The position numbers and the translations under genes are program-made. Positions 17,612-26,935 of a stretch of DNA of 64,000 nucleotides are shown piece by piece (position 1 is the first letter of the stretch; each line of letters opens with the position of its first letter). Source of the stretch: Streptomyces sp. JJ66 (GTDB taxonomy: Bacteria > Actinomycetota > Actinomycetes > Streptomycetales > Streptomycetaceae); assembly GCF_019303495.1 (NCBI RefSeq), contig NZ_JAEVFI010000010.1, positions 49,219-113,218 of the forward strand. Direction: 5' to 3'. The notes under the pieces are model-generated. The model saw only the letters and a list, made by a program, of their open reading frames with translations, made no database searches and was not told where the DNA came from.

Positions 17612-20215
17612 TCAGTCCGTGGCGGCCGGTGCGACGACCAGCCCGTCACCGGTGACATCGACCCGGACGGTGTCGCCGTCGCGCACCCCGCCGCTCAGGA
17701 TCTCCCGGGCCAGCTGGTCACCGATCGCGGTCTGTACCAGGCGGCGCAGCGGGCGCGCGCCGTACGCCGGGTCGTTGCCCTCGACCGCCAGCCAGTGCCG
17801 GGCGGTCTCGGTCACCTCCAGCGTAAGCCGCCGGTCGGCCAGGCGCCGCTGGAGCGCGTCGATCTGCAGCTGCGCGATGCGCTCCAGCTCGTCGCCGCTG
17901 AGCGCCTGGAAGACGACGATGTCGTCCAGCCGGTTCAGGAACTCCGGGCGGAACGCGGCGCGCACCGCCGCGAGCACCTTCTCCTTTTGGTCCTCGGGCT
18001 TGGACAGGGGGTCCATCAGGTGCTGGCTGCCGAGGTTGGAGGTGAGGATGAGGATGGTGTTGCGGAAATCGACGGTGCGGCCCTGGCCGTCGGTGAGGCG
18101 TCCGTCGTCCAGCACCTGGAGCAGGATGTCGAAGACCTCCGGGTGCGCCTTCTCCACCTCGTCCAGCAGGACGACGGTGTACGGGCGGCGCCGCACGGCC
18201 TCGGTGAGCTGGCCGCCCTCCTCATAGCCGACGTATCCGGGCGGGGCGCCGACCAGGCGGGCCACCGAGTGCTTCTCGCCGTACTCGCTCATGTCGATGC
18301 GGACCATCGCCCGCTCGTCGTCGAACAGGAAGTCCGCGAGCGCCTTCGCCAGCTCCGTCTTGCCGACGCCGGTGGGGCCGAGGAAGAGGAACGAGCCGGT
18401 GGGCCGGTCGGGGTCGGAGATGCCCGCGCGGGTGCGGCGGACGGCGTCGGACACCGCCCGCACGGCCTCGCTCTGGCCGATCAGACGGCGGCCCAGCTCC
18501 TCTTCCATGCGCAGGAGTTTCTGCGTCTCACCTTCCAGCAGGCGGCCGGCCGGGATGCCCGTCCAGGAGGCGACGACGTCGGCGATGTCGTCCGGGCCGA
18601 CCTCCTCCTTGACCATGGCGTCCTTCGCCGGGGCCGCCTCCGCTTCCGCCTCGGCCCGCGCGGCCTCCTCCAACTGCCGCTCGACGGCCGGGATCTCGCC
18701 GTAGAGCAGCTTGGACGCGGTGTCGAAGTCGCCGTCCCGCTCGGCCCGTTCGGCCTGGCCGCGCAGTTCGTCCAGGCGCTCCTTCAGCTCACCGAGCGCG
18801 TTGAGCGCCTGCTTCTCCTTCTCCCAGCGGGCGATCAGGCCGCGCAGCTCCTCCTCCCGGTCGGCCAGGTCGCGGCGCAGCTTCTCCAGCCGCTCGACGG
18901 AGGCCGCGTCGGACTCGCTGGCCAGCGCCAGCTCTTCCATGCGCATCCGGTCCACCGAGCGCTGGAGCGCGTCGATCTCCACCGGTGAGGAGTCGATCTC
19001 CATGCGCAGCCGGGACGCGGCCTCGTCCACCAGGTCGATGGCCTTGTCGGGGAGGAAGCGGGAGGTGATGTAGCGGTCGGAGAGGGTGGCGGCGGCCACC
19101 AGCGCGCTGTCGGCGATCTGCACCTTGTGGTGCGCCTCGTAGCGCCCCTTGAGCCCGCGCAGGATCGCGATCGAGTCGGCCACCGTGGGCTCGGCGACCA
19201 GCACTTGCTGGAAGCGCCGCTCCAGCGCCGGGTCCTTCTCGATCCGCTCGCGGTACTCGTCCAGCGTCGTCGCGCCGACCATGCGCAGCTCGCCACGGGC
19301 CAGCATCGGCTTGAGCATGTTGCCCGCGTCCATCGCCGAATCGCCACCAGCGCCCGCGCCGACGACGGTGTGCAGCTCGTCGATGAACGTGACGATCTGG
19401 CCCTCGCTGTCCTTGATCTCGGCCAGGACCGTCTTCAGCCGCTCCTCGAACTCGCCACGGTACTTCGCCCCGGCGACCATCGCGCCCAGGTCCAGGCTGA
19501 CCAGCCGCTTGTCGCGCAGCGACTCCGGCACGTCGCCCTTGACGATGCGCTGCGCCAGGCCCTCGACGACGGCCGTCTTGCCCACGCCGGGCTCACCGAT
19601 GAGCACCGGGTTGTTCTTGGTGCGGCGCGAGAGCACCTGCACGACGCGGCGGATCTCCTGGTCCCGGCCGATGACCGGGTCCAGCTTGCCGTCCCGCGCG
19701 GCGGCGGTGAGGTCCGTGCCGAACTTCTCCAGCGCCTTGTAGGTGCCCTCCGGGTCGGCGGTGGTGACGCGGCGGCCACCGCGCGCCTCCTGGAACGCGG
19801 CCAGCAGCTTCTTCGCGCTCGCGCCCTGCCCCTCCAGCACCTCACCGGTCTGCCCGCCCTTCGCGGCGACGCCGATGAGCAGGTGCTCGGTGGAGACGTA
19901 CGCGTCCCCCAGCTCCTTCGCGCGCTGGGCCGCGTCCGCGATGACGGCGAGCAGCTCCCGGTTGGGCTGTGGCTTGGCGACGGTGCTGCCCTGCACCCGG
20001 GGCAGCGCGCCGAGCAGCCGCTCGGCACCGGAGCGCAGTGCGGCCTGGTCGGCCTCCACCGACGCCAGCAGGTCCTGGATGTTCTCGTTGTCCTCGCCCT
20101 CCAGCAGGGCCAGGAGCAGGTGGGCCGGGGTGAAGTCGGAGTGCCCGTCGGTCAGGGCGCGGCTGCTGGCCGCGTTGATCGCGTCCCGGCTCTTGTTCGT
20201 CAGCTCGGCATCCAC
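17612..20215 (-). CDS. clpB: ATP-dependent disaggregase ClpB
   Basis: A hexameric Hsp100 that extracts polypeptides from aggregates together with DnaK. The 867-residue protein has an N-terminal Clp domain repeat, a first AAA+ module ([21 protein letters not shown]), and a coiled-coil middle domain (about 400-530, Glu/Arg/Leu-rich). A second AAA+ module follows ([25 protein letters not shown]). The absence of an IGF/L-type ClpP-binding loop fits ClpB. GTG at 20215 ([11 protein letters not shown]) is chosen: AAGGAGGAG lies 7-8 bases upstream, and longer frames to 20293 would overlap the promoter and HAIR. Confidence 0.98.
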   Translation of the reverse strand: MDAELTNKSRDAINAASSRALTDGHSDFTPAHLLLALLEGEDNENIQDLLASVEADQAALRSGAERLLGALPRVQGSTVAKPQPNRELLAVIADAAQRAKELGDAYVSTEHLLIGVAAKGGQTGEVLEGQGASAKKLLAAFQEARGGRRVTTADPEGTYKALEKFGTDLTAAARDGKLDPVIGRDQEIRRVVQVLSRRTKNNPVLIGEPGVGKTAVVEGLAQRIVKGDVPESLRDKRLVSLDLGAMVAGAKYRGEFEERLKTVLAEIKDSEGQIVTFIDELHTVVGAGAGGDSAMDAGNMLKPMLARGELRMVGATTLDEYRERIEKDPALERRFQQVLVAEPTVADSIAILRGLKGRYEAHHKVQIADSALVAAATLSDRYITSRFLPDKAIDLVDEAASRLRMEIDSSPVEIDALQRSVDRMRMEELALASESDAASVERLEKLRRDLADREEELRGLIARWEKEKQALNALGELKERLDELRGQAERAERDGDFDTASKLLYGEIPAVERQLEEAARAEAEAEAAPAKDAMVKEEVGPDDIADVVASWTGIPAGRLLEGETQKLLRMEEELGRRLIGQSEAVRAVSDAVRRTRAGISDPDRPTGSFLFLGPTGVGKTELAKALADFLFDDERAMVRIDMSEYGEKHSVARLVGAPPGYVGYEEGGQLTEAVRRRPYTVVLLDEVEKAHPEVFDILLQVLDDGRLTDGQGRTVDFRNTILILTSNLGSQHLMDPLSKPEDQKEKVLAAVRAAFRPEFLNRLDDIVVFQALSGDELERIAQLQIDALQRRLADRRLTLEVTETARHWLAVEGNDPAYGARPLRRLVQTAIGDQLAREILSGGVRDGDTVRVDVTGDGLVVAPAATD

Positions 20216-20261
20216 GTGCGGCGCTCCTCCTTCATACCGGCGGCTCCATCCTGACGCATCC

Positions 20262-20294
20262 AGCATACACAAACTTGAGTCGCCTACGCTCATG
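20262..20294 (-). promoter_or_regulatory. clpB promoter with degenerate HAIR operator
   Basis: On the plus strand CTTGAGT (20274-20280), a 7-base spacer and GCTCATG (20288-20294) form a HAIR-type repeat with one perfect arm and one arm matching 5 of 7. On the minus strand TATGCT (20262-20267) six bases further on is a good -10, so the repeat covers the -35 region. HspR control of clpB is established in S. coelicolor. Confidence 0.8.
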
Positions 20295-20347
20295 GCTCGG
20301 CTGGGCGTACGGATACCCGCCGGGGACGCCTGGCCGGGGGCCGGGCC

Positions 20348-21316
20348 TCAGTCCTCGTCGCCTGCTTCGCCGTCCTCTGCTTCGTCATCTTCGAAGGCGT
20401 CGCCGATCTCGTCCACGATCTCGGCCGCCACCAGACCCCCGGCCACACCGGCGGCCAGCCCGACCGCGCCCATGCCGACCGCGCCCGCGCCGAGACCGGA
20501 GTGGTGGGTGCCGCCGTGCTGTACGGGGTGCCCGGGCCCGGCGTGGTGCTCCGCCAGTGCGGACACCCACGAGTCCACCTCGGCGACCCAGTCGCGGCGG
20601 GCGACGTCCTCGTGCGCGATGACGTGCCGGTGCAGCACGTCCGTGGAGCCGCCGAACAGCCCGGAGCTGCGCTTGTCTCCCTCCAGCACCACCTCGACAC
20701 CGCCCGGGGCGGCCAGGAAGGTGACCTCCAACTGGTGCAGCGCGTGGGCGAACCGCGGGGCGGGCGCGAGCTCCAGTTCCTGATAGAAGGGGAGTTGCTG
20801 TCCGGTGCCGTGGATGTGGCCCAGCTCCACGTCCGCGGAGGTGAAGCCGAAGCCGAGCTGGCCGAGGGCTTCGAGCACGGCCTCCTGTGCGGGCAGGGGC
20901 GCGACGGCGATGGGGTCGAGATCGCCCTGGTCGCGCGCTCCGGCCACGTGCAGGGCGGTCCGCAGGCCCAAGGCGATGCCCAGCGGCTGGCCGTGCAGCT
21001 CGGTGAGTGGTGTCTCCCACGGCAGCGGTACCGCGAACGGCACGCTCTCCTCGGCCTCTTCGGTGAGCCGGAAACCGCCGCCTACGGTGAACCGGGCGAA
21101 GCCGACGATGCCGTGCTCCTCGCCCTCCTCGTGCTCTGCCTCGACGCGGGCGACCAGCTCCAGCTCGACCTGTTCGATCTCGTAGTCGGTGCCGCCGCCG
21201 CGCATGCGCACCTCGCCGCGCAGCTCACCTCCCGGCAGTGCGGGCCCGGCTTCCAGCACCGTGTCCACCGTGGGCCCACCCATGCCGAGCGAGCCGAGCA
21301 ACCGCTTGAACACCAT
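20348..21316 (-). CDS. Spo0M/SpoOM-like arrestin-fold protein
   Basis: A 322-residue cytoplasmic protein. The N-terminal 240 residues follow the Spo0M pattern: VFKRLLGSLGMGGPTVDTVL, an arrestin-like beta sandwich, PFAVPLPWETPLTELHG, and GGVEVVLEGDKR. The C-terminus has an Ala/Gly-rich hydrophobic segment (GAGAVGMGAVGLAAGVAGGL) and an acidic end. Spo0M affects sporulation in Bacillus; its biochemical role is unclear. ATG at 21316 is chosen because GAAGGAGAG is about 11 bases upstream, while the in-frame GTG at 21328 would touch it. Divergent from nothing; clpB is the next gene downstream. Confidence 0.9.
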   Translation of the reverse strand: MVFKRLLGSLGMGGPTVDTVLEAGPALPGGELRGEVRMRGGGTDYEIEQVELELVARVEAEHEEGEEHGIVGFARFTVGGGFRLTEEAEESVPFAVPLPWETPLTELHGQPLGIALGLRTALHVAGARDQGDLDPIAVAPLPAQEAVLEALGQLGFGFTSADVELGHIHGTGQQLPFYQELELAPAPRFAHALHQLEVTFLAAPGGVEVVLEGDKRSSGLFGGSTDVLHRHVIAHEDVARRDWVAEVDSWVSALAEHHAGPGHPVQHGGTHHSGLGAGAVGMGAVGLAAGVAGGLVAAEIVDEIGDAFEDDEAEDGEAGDED

Positions 21317-21439
21317 GGTGGCGTTCACTCTCCTTCACCTGGTCCGTGGTGTGCGCACGCGAGGGCCGCGTGTGCGTCCCGTCACGGGACGACTACGCAA
21401 CGCCCGGACCGGTGAAGGAGTTCCTGCCCCTGCTGCGGC

Positions 21440-21703
21440 TCACCGACCGCCCTTGAGGCGCTCCACGAGCGCCACGCCACCAGCCGCCAGCGCGACCTGG
21501 ATCAACAGCTCCCACCAGTCGATGCCCTCGGTCTGTGCGACGCCGAGCCCTGCGGCGATGGCCGTACCGAGCAGCGCGGCGGCGATGCCGACGAGGATGG
21601 TCCAGATCACGCCGATGCGCTGGCGGCCGGGTAGCGCGAGCCGACCGAGCACGCCGATGACGATGCCGATCACGATGGCCGTGAGCAGGCCGGAGATTTC
21701 CAT
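21440..21703 (-). CDS. GlsB/YeaQ/YmgE family small membrane protein
   Basis: An 87-residue protein with three hydrophobic helices: GLLTAIVIGIVIGVLGRLA, IGVIWTILVGIAAALLGTA and a C-terminal LLIQVALAAGGVAL. The PGRQRIG turn between helices one and two matches the family signature. These stress-associated membrane proteins (also called transglycosylase-associated) have no proven enzymatic activity. ATG at 21703 follows AAAGGGA. It sits 180 bases downstream of the SulP gene, probably with its own promoter. Confidence 0.88.
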   Translation of the reverse strand: MEISGLLTAIVIGIVIGVLGRLALPGRQRIGVIWTILVGIAAALLGTAIAAGLGVAQTEGIDWWELLIQVALAAGGVALVERLKGGR

Positions 21704-21884
21704 GGGGCGTCCCTTTCGTCGTAGTGCACTCTCCTTGTGCCCACAACTGGCCGGATACACGCGGAGGACACCAACTCCTCCGCCACCTCCTCCGCGACGG
21801 CGCGGCCGGGGGTGCGGGGCGGGGTGCTGCCAGGGGGTGCTGCCAGGGGGCGTGCGGGCGGCGCGGCCCGCACGCCCCACGCCG

Positions 21885-23387
21885 TCAGTGGCCGCCGGTG
21901 AGCTGGCCCGCGAGCTTGTCGTGCAGGGCCGCGCTGGGCTCGTTGCGGCCGACGATGGTGACCTTCTTCCCGCGCTGCGCGTACTTCGTCTCGATCGCGT
22001 CCAGCGCCGCCACCGAGGAGGCATCCCAGATGTGGGCGTCGGACAGGTCGATGACGACGTCGTCGGGGTCGTTCGCGTAGTCGAACTGGGTGACCAGGTC
22101 GTTGGAGGAGGCGAAGAACAGCTCGCCGGTGACCGCGTAGACGGCCTGCTTGCCGTCCGGGTCCACCACGCCGGAGACCTCCGCCAGGTGGGCCACCCGG
22201 CGCGCGAAGGCGACCATCGCGGTGAGGACGCCGACGACGACGCCGATGGCCAGGTTGTGCGTGGCGACGACGACGGCGACGGTCACCGCCATCACCACGG
22301 TCTCGCTCACCGGCAGCTTGCGCAGCGTGCGCGGGCGGACGGAGTGCCAGTCGAAGGTGGCGACGGACACCAGGATCATCACCGCGACCAGGGCGGCCAT
22401 CGGGATGTCGGAGACGACCGGCCCGAAGACGATGCACAGCACCATCAGGAAGGCGCCGGCCAGGAAGGTGGACAGCCGGGTCCGCGCCCCGGACGCCTTC
22501 ACGTTGATCATCGTCTGCCCGATCATGGCGCAGCCGCCCATGCCGCCGAAGAACCCGGTGACGATGTTGGCCACGCCCTGCCCGATCGACTCGCGCGTCT
22601 TGTTGGAACGGGTGTCGGTGATGTCGTCCACGAGCTTCGCCGTCATCAGCGACTCCATCAGCCCCACCAGCGCGAGCGCCAGCGCGTACGGGGCGATGAC
22701 GCCGAGCGCGTCCAGCGTGTACGGCATGTCGGGCAGGCCGGGCACGGGCAGCGCGGAGGGCAGCTCACCCCGGTCGCCGACGGTCGGTACGGCGATGGCG
22801 GCGGCCACGGTGATGGTCGTCAGCACCACGATGGTCACCAGCGGCGCCGGGACGATCTTCGTCACCCTGGGGAACAGCACCATCAGCACCAGTCCGCCGA
22901 CCACCAGCGGGTACACCGCGAGCGGTACGTCCCGCAGCTCCGGCACCTGGGCGAGGAAGATCAGAATGGCCAGCGCGTTGACGAAGCCGACCATCACCGA
23001 GCGCGGCACGAACCGCATCAGCCGCGCGACGCCGAGCGCACCGAGGACGACCTGGAAGACGCCGCCGAGGATGACGGCGCCGACGAGGTAGCCGATCCCG
23101 TACTCCCGGAAGAGCGGCGCGACCACCAGGGCTATCGCGCCCGTCGCCGCCGAGATCATGGCCTTGCGCCCGCCGACGACGGAGATCACCACGGCCATGG
23201 TGAAGGAAGCGAACAGCCCCACCGCCGGATCGACGCCGACGATGATCGAGAACGAGATCGCCTCCGGGATCAGCGCCAGCGCGACGACCAGACCGGCCAG
23301 CACCTCGGTGCGGAACACGGTGGCCGAGGCCAGGAAGTCGGGCCGGCGCAGGCGCGGCAGGCGGGCAGCGGGCAGCGTCGAGGACAT
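21885..23387 (-). CDS. SulP family anion transporter with STAS domain
   Basis: A 500-residue membrane transporter. Roughly 10-12 hydrophobic segments fill residues 20-390, opening with VFRTEVLAGLVVALALIPEA. It includes the family's GFFGGMGGCAMIGQTMIN loop. The C-terminal cytoplasmic STAS domain shows DDVVIDLSDAHIWDASSVAA. SulP proteins carry sulfate, bicarbonate or dicarboxylates; substrate is not readable here. ATG at 23387 (MSSTLPAARLPRL) is the first that gives a normal N-terminus; a frame extending to 23603 would cross the intergenic operator. Divergent from a MerR regulator that may control it. Confidence 0.93.
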   Translation of the reverse strand: MSSTLPAARLPRLRRPDFLASATVFRTEVLAGLVVALALIPEAISFSIIVGVDPAVGLFASFTMAVVISVVGGRKAMISAATGAIALVVAPLFREYGIGYLVGAVILGGVFQVVLGALGVARLMRFVPRSVMVGFVNALAILIFLAQVPELRDVPLAVYPLVVGGLVLMVLFPRVTKIVPAPLVTIVVLTTITVAAAIAVPTVGDRGELPSALPVPGLPDMPYTLDALGVIAPYALALALVGLMESLMTAKLVDDITDTRSNKTRESIGQGVANIVTGFFGGMGGCAMIGQTMINVKASGARTRLSTFLAGAFLMVLCIVFGPVVSDIPMAALVAVMILVSVATFDWHSVRPRTLRKLPVSETVVMAVTVAVVVATHNLAIGVVVGVLTAMVAFARRVAHLAEVSGVVDPDGKQAVYAVTGELFFASSNDLVTQFDYANDPDDVVIDLSDAHIWDASSVAALDAIETKYAQRGKKVTIVGRNEPSAALHDKLAGQLTGGH

Positions 23388-23554
23388 GCGACCGTCTCTT
23401 GTTCGAACGTTCCGGGTGAGCTCTGGGCGCGGTGACGGCCTCGCCCCGGGTTTCCCGGGTGGGCACCGCGATCGGGCATCATTGCCCGGGGACGCCCGTG
23501 CGCCTCGCGAGGAGACGGCGGTTACCGCTGCTCCAGCGGCCGGGCACGTCCACG

Positions 23555-23580
23555 ACTCTACCCTGACGTAAGGGGAGAGT
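23555..23580. promoter_or_regulatory. Inverted-repeat operator, probable MerR target
   Basis: ACTCTaCCCT (23555-23564), 6 bases, then AGGGGAGAGT (23571-23580): two 10-base arms pairing at 9 positions. It lies in the 310-base gap between sulP and the MerR gene. MerR-type regulators typically bind such symmetrical repeats between -35 and -10. The rest of 23388-23697 shows no gene. Confidence 0.65.
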
Positions 23581-23697
23581 GCGCCCGCTGGGCTGTGAAT
23601 CACAGGTGAACGGCCGCCGCTGCCTGGTGATATGTGTCACCTCCTGCGTTGGTGGGGCAGAACGAGCGAGACGAGAGACCGAGGAGAGCGACCGGCG

Positions 23698-24126
23698 ATG
23701 GCGCAGGGTGCGGTAGTGCGGGAAGCGACAGCGCGGGGGCACATGCAAATCGGCCAGGTCGCCGAGCGGACCGGCCTGTCGCTGCGCACCATCCGCCACT
23801 ACGACGAGCTGGGCCTGGTCACCCCGTCCGCGCGCAGCAAGGGCGGCTTCCGCCTCTACACCGAGGCCGATGTCGAACGGCTGATGGTCATCCGGCGCAT
23901 GAAGCCCCTGGACTTCTCGCTCCAGGAGATGCGCGACCTGCTGGAGGCCACCGACGCTCTCGCCGCCCCCGACGCCCTGCCCCACGCCGACCGCGAGCGC
24001 CTGCGGGAACGCGTTGACACCTATCGCAAGCTGGCCGAGGCCCGCTGCGCCAAGCTTCGCACCCAGCTCCGCGCCGCCGAGGACTTCGCCCACACCCTCC
24101 GCCGCCACTTGCACGAGGCGGACTGA
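23698..24126 (+). CDS. MerR family transcriptional regulator
   Basis: A 142-residue regulator. The winged helix-turn-helix reads MQIGQVAERTGLSLRTIRHY, followed by DELGLVTPSARSKGGFRLY, the canonical MerR wing. A dimerisation coiled coil follows (LRERVDTYRKLAEARCAKLR). There is no Cys-rich metal-binding loop; the only Cys near the coiled coil is single, so metal sensing is unlikely. Start ATG at 23698 follows GAGGAGAG; a further internal Met at MQIGQ is also possible. Divergent from sulP; the inverted repeat at 23555-23580 is its probable site. Confidence 0.92.
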   Translation: MAQGAVVREATARGHMQIGQVAERTGLSLRTIRHYDELGLVTPSARSKGGFRLYTEADVERLMVIRRMKPLDFSLQEMRDLLEATDALAAPDALPHADRERLRERVDTYRKLAEARCAKLRTQLRAAEDFAHTLRRHLHEAD

Positions 24127-24691
24127 CGGGCCAACCCGCCTCCCGCCCCGTGCCGACGGCGGGCACGATGCGAACGTCGTTCGCGGGCGGCCTCGTGTGG
24201 GTTCGCGGCAGCGAACGCGCGCCCGTACGGGCCGGGGCGACGCCCACCCGCACGAGCCACCATCCGACCTTTGCCCGTCCCGCCCGCGCGCCGGCGGTGT
24301 GTCAGGCCCCGTGGGGCGTGCGGCCCCCGGGTACGCCGGTCCAGGTGCGCCACCACGGGCCACTTCGCGCCTGCGTGCAGGCCCCGGGCTTCACCATGGC
24401 CGAACACGATCGGTCGGGCTGCTGACGCCCCTGGTCAACCGGCCGATCCAGAACGTTCGTTCGATGTATCGCTGGCCGAATTCCCACGTCAACGGGTGAT
24501 CAACTGCCTACCCGCTGTCGGTGGCGGCTGCTCTCATGAGACGCGCTGCGGGATCCGCCCACAGCCTTTGGGACGGCAGCTCTGGGGCGACAGCTCCCGG
24601 GACGACAGGGGGTCGGCATGACGACGCAAGGGAAGAAGCGGCGGGGCCGGGTGGGCCACCCGTCGTCCGCTCACCCGGGCGGCGGGGCGCG
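24127..24691. other. Intergenic region with two short inverted repeats
   Basis: About 565 bases without a credible gene. GCGAACG-t-CGTTCGC (24170-24184) and GTTCGC-ggca-GCGAAC (24201-24216) follow the MerR gene and may act as its terminator. The 24440-24510 part is AT-richer (AACGTTCGTTCGATG) and could be the promoter of the downstream nuclease gene. Frames at 24150-24621 read as shadow sequence. Confidence 0.4.
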
Positions 24692-25408
24692 ATGAGCCGC
24701 CGTCGTCCGGCCCGCCGAACTGCACGCCGTCCGGCGGGCCGGGCACCGCGCCGCCCGGCCCGCCGGGCCAGGAAGCAGGACGAACAGCTCACCCGCCTGG
24801 CCCTCGCCGCCGGGGCGGTCGCCCTGGCCGTCCCCGCCGTGCCGTGGCTGCTCGCCCACTGGTGGATTCTGGTCGTCGCCGCCGTGCTCGCCGTGACCGC
24901 CGGGGGCCTGTGGTACCGGCACGCGCGGCGACGGGCGGAGCAGGACCGGCGCCGCGCCCGCGCCCTGCGGCTGCGCATCGCCGCACTGGACGCGCTGGAC
25001 CACCGGGCTTTCGAGTTCGCCGTACGGGATCTGCTGCGCCGCGATGGCTGCACGGCCGAGCGGCTTGGCGGCGCCGGTGACAACGCCTGCGACGTACGCG
25101 CGGTGGACCCGGCGGGCCGCGTCTGGGCGATCCAGTGCAAGCACCGCAGGGACGGGGACGGTGGCTCCGCCGTCGGCGTCGGTGTGCTGCAACAGGTCAA
25201 CGGCACCGCACGCCAGATCCACGGGGCGGACGTCGCCGTCGTCCTCACCAACGGCCGCTTCTCCTCCAAGGCCACCCCGTGGGGGAAGCAGCACCGCATC
25301 CACCTCGTGGACCGCCGCGTGCTCGGCGAGTGGGCCGCCGGCGCCCGGCCCCTGTGGGACCTGCTCGACCGCGTCCCACCCCCGCGCCGGCCGACCGCGC
25401 GGTCCTGA
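24692..25408 (+). CDS. Membrane-anchored Mrr-like restriction endonuclease
   Basis: A 238-residue protein. A very basic Arg-rich N-terminus (1-40) precedes two adjacent hydrophobic helices (about 45-85: LTRLALAAGAVALAVPAVPW and a WILVVAAVLAVTAGGLWY segment), then a charged linker. The Mrr_cat domain starts at FEFAVRDLLRRDGCTAERLG. Its catalytic D...QxK signature is visible as GAGDNACDVRA and WAIQCKHR. Mrr-type nucleases are generally anti-phage or modified-DNA-specific. Fusion to a membrane hairpin makes substrate encounter at the membrane likely. ATG at 24692 is chosen over 24521 because the upstream extension reads as random. Confidence 0.85.
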   Translation: MSRRRPARRTARRPAGRAPRRPARRARKQDEQLTRLALAAGAVALAVPAVPWLLAHWWILVVAAVLAVTAGGLWYRHARRRAEQDRRRARALRLRIAALDALDHRAFEFAVRDLLRRDGCTAERLGGAGDNACDVRAVDPAGRVWAIQCKHRRDGDGGSAVGVGVLQQVNGTARQIHGADVAVVLTNGRFSSKATPWGKQHRIHLVDRRVLGEWAAGARPLWDLLDRVPPPRRPTARS

Positions 25409-25483
25409 CGCGGCCCCGTGCGCACACCACCAGCCCGCGCCGCCGTGCGGTGACGGCACGTTGAAGAGAGAGGACAGCCCGGG

Positions 25484-25699
25484 GTGAACCTGACGATCGA
25501 CGTGGCGGCCCTGCTGGCCATCGTCATCCTCCTGCGCCTGCGCCGACGCACGGAGGCCCGAAAGCGCTCCGACGAGCAGCTGACCGTGCTCATCGTGCTG
25601 GTCTTCGGCATCCTCGTCGCCCCCACCGGCTTCGGCGAGGGAGTAGCGGACCTCGTCGGCCAACTCACGCACGGTCTCTCGCAGTCCGGCAGCCCGTGA
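25484..25699 (+). CDS. Small two-helix membrane protein
   Basis: A 71-residue protein starting at GTG after a run containing GGACAGCCCGGGG. It has two hydrophobic stretches, VAALLAIVILLRL and LTVLIVLVFGILVAPTGFG, separated by a strongly basic and polar loop (RRRTEARKRSDEQ). No family recognised. It lies 75 bases downstream of the Mrr-like nuclease in the same direction and may form an operon with it. Coding status rests on the coherent hydrophobic pattern and on position. Confidence 0.65.
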   Translation: MNLTIDVAALLAIVILLRLRRRTEARKRSDEQLTVLIVLVFGILVAPTGFGEGVADLVGQLTHGLSQSGSP

Positions 25700-25867
25700 C
25701 TTCTCCCGCGCTCTGCGCTGTCCTCTGGTTCCTCCCCCTCGGCGCCTGCCTGCTCGGCGAGGGGCAGGAGAGCGGGAGCGCCTGCCTCCTTCCGGGGGGA
25801 CCGTGGCCCTCGGCACGCCGCCGTGGTGGAGCCGGTATCAGGTGCTCACCCGCGCAGAAGGGGCCTG

Positions 25868-25981
25868 ATGGCCACGGAGACTGGTTACCTGACCGAGGAC
25901 GCTGACGCCGTGTCGGTGATGATCTACCAGTGCCCTGCCCAGGTCAGACGCTGCGTCAGCAGGCGCATGACCTCCTCATAG
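25868..25981 (+). pseudogene. Possible truncated small ORF running into IS fragment
   Basis: ATG at 25868 after GAAGGGG opens MATETGYLTEDADAVSVMIY. It then continues as Arg/Ser-rich sequence antisense to the transposase fragment and stops at 25979-25981. The first 20 residues look protein-like and the remainder does not. This may be the 5' end of a gene broken by the IS4-type element. No family recognised. Confidence 0.3.
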
Positions 25982-26196
25982 CCCGGTCCGGAGAACAGGC
26001 GCATCCCCAGCACGAGGTAGACCACCACTCGCGGCGGTAGCAGCCAGGTGCGCTGTCCCGGGTGAGCGCACGCAGCGACCTCCCGGCCCACCAGATGCGG
26101 CGGAAACGCGCACGTCAGCAGCCCGACCGGGCTCCGGTCCGACAACCGCTCGTCCGTCTTCCCGCTTGACCTGCCCAGGGCGTGGCGACCAGGCAC
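25924..26196 (-). pseudogene. IS4-family transposase, N-terminal fragment
   Basis: About 90 codons. The sequence contains the IS4 N-terminal domain pattern: SDRSPVGLLTCAFPPHLV, LLPPRVVVYLVLGMRLFSG, and GPGYEEVMRLLTQRLTW. It stops after GHW, where an intact IS4 transposase would continue for roughly 300 more residues including the DDE catalytic core. No catalytic part is present nearby and no terminal inverted repeats were found. The element is therefore a dead remnant. It lies between the Mrr-like pair and dcd. Confidence 0.8.
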
Positions 26197-26278
26197 TCCT
26201 GCACGCCACGCCAGCCACTCGCTTGAGTCCCTGGTACCGCTGGTTAGTCCAGCGCTTCCCGCGCGGCGCTCACCTCAC

Positions 26279-26854
26279 TCACACCCGCGTCCGGTGGAAG
26301 TTCAGGAAGGACCGTGACGGTGTCGGACCGCGCTGGTTCTGGTACCGCGACCCGTACTGCGGCGAGCCGTACGGATGCTCGGCGGGCGACGTCAGCCGGA
26401 ACATGCACAGCTGCCCGATCTTCATCCCCGGCCACAGCTTGATCGGCAGCGTCGCGACGTTGCTCAGCTCCAGCGTGACGTGCCCGGAAAACCCCGGGTC
26501 GATGAACCCGGCCGTCGAGTGCGTCAGCAGACCGAGGCGCCCCAGCGAGCTCTTGCCCTCCAGCCGCGACGCGATGTCCTCCGGCAGCGTCACCACCTCG
26601 AACGTCGAGGCCAGCACGAACTCACCGGGGTGCAGGATGAACGGCTCGTCGCCCTCCGGCTCGATGAGCCGCGTCAGGTCGGGCTGCTCGACCGCCGGGT
26701 CGATGTGCGGGTAGCGGTGGTTCTCGAACACCCGGAAGTACCGGTCCAGCCGGACGTCGATGCTCGACGGCTGCACGAGCGCCGCGTCGTACGGCTCGAC
26801 CCGTACCCGGCCCGCGTCGATCTCGGCCCGGATGTCCTTGTCTGAGAGAAGCAC
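26279..26854 (-). CDS. dcd: dCTP deaminase
   Basis: Deaminates dCTP to dUTP for thymidylate synthesis in the cytosol. The 191-residue protein has the family elements [15 protein letters not shown], then [19 protein letters not shown], which carries catalytic and trimer-interface residues, and [16 protein letters not shown] with the nucleotide-binding loop. The C-terminus ([16 protein letters not shown]) closes over the substrate. Length equals the usual Streptomyces enzyme. ATG at 26854. It lies near tRNA-Gly, a common Streptomyces arrangement. Confidence 0.97.
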   Translation of the reverse strand: MLLSDKDIRAEIDAGRVRVEPYDAALVQPSSIDVRLDRYFRVFENHRYPHIDPAVEQPDLTRLIEPEGDEPFILHPGEFVLASTFEVVTLPEDIASRLEGKSSLGRLGLLTHSTAGFIDPGFSGHVTLELSNVATLPIKLWPGMKIGQLCMFRLTSPAEHPYGSPQYGSRYQNQRGPTPSRSFLNFHRTRV

Positions 26855-26935
26855 GCCGCCGAGCGTACGCGCACGGGCGGGGGCCGACCCAATCGGGCCC
26901 GCCCCCGCCCGCGCGTCACACTCCGCTCAGCACGC

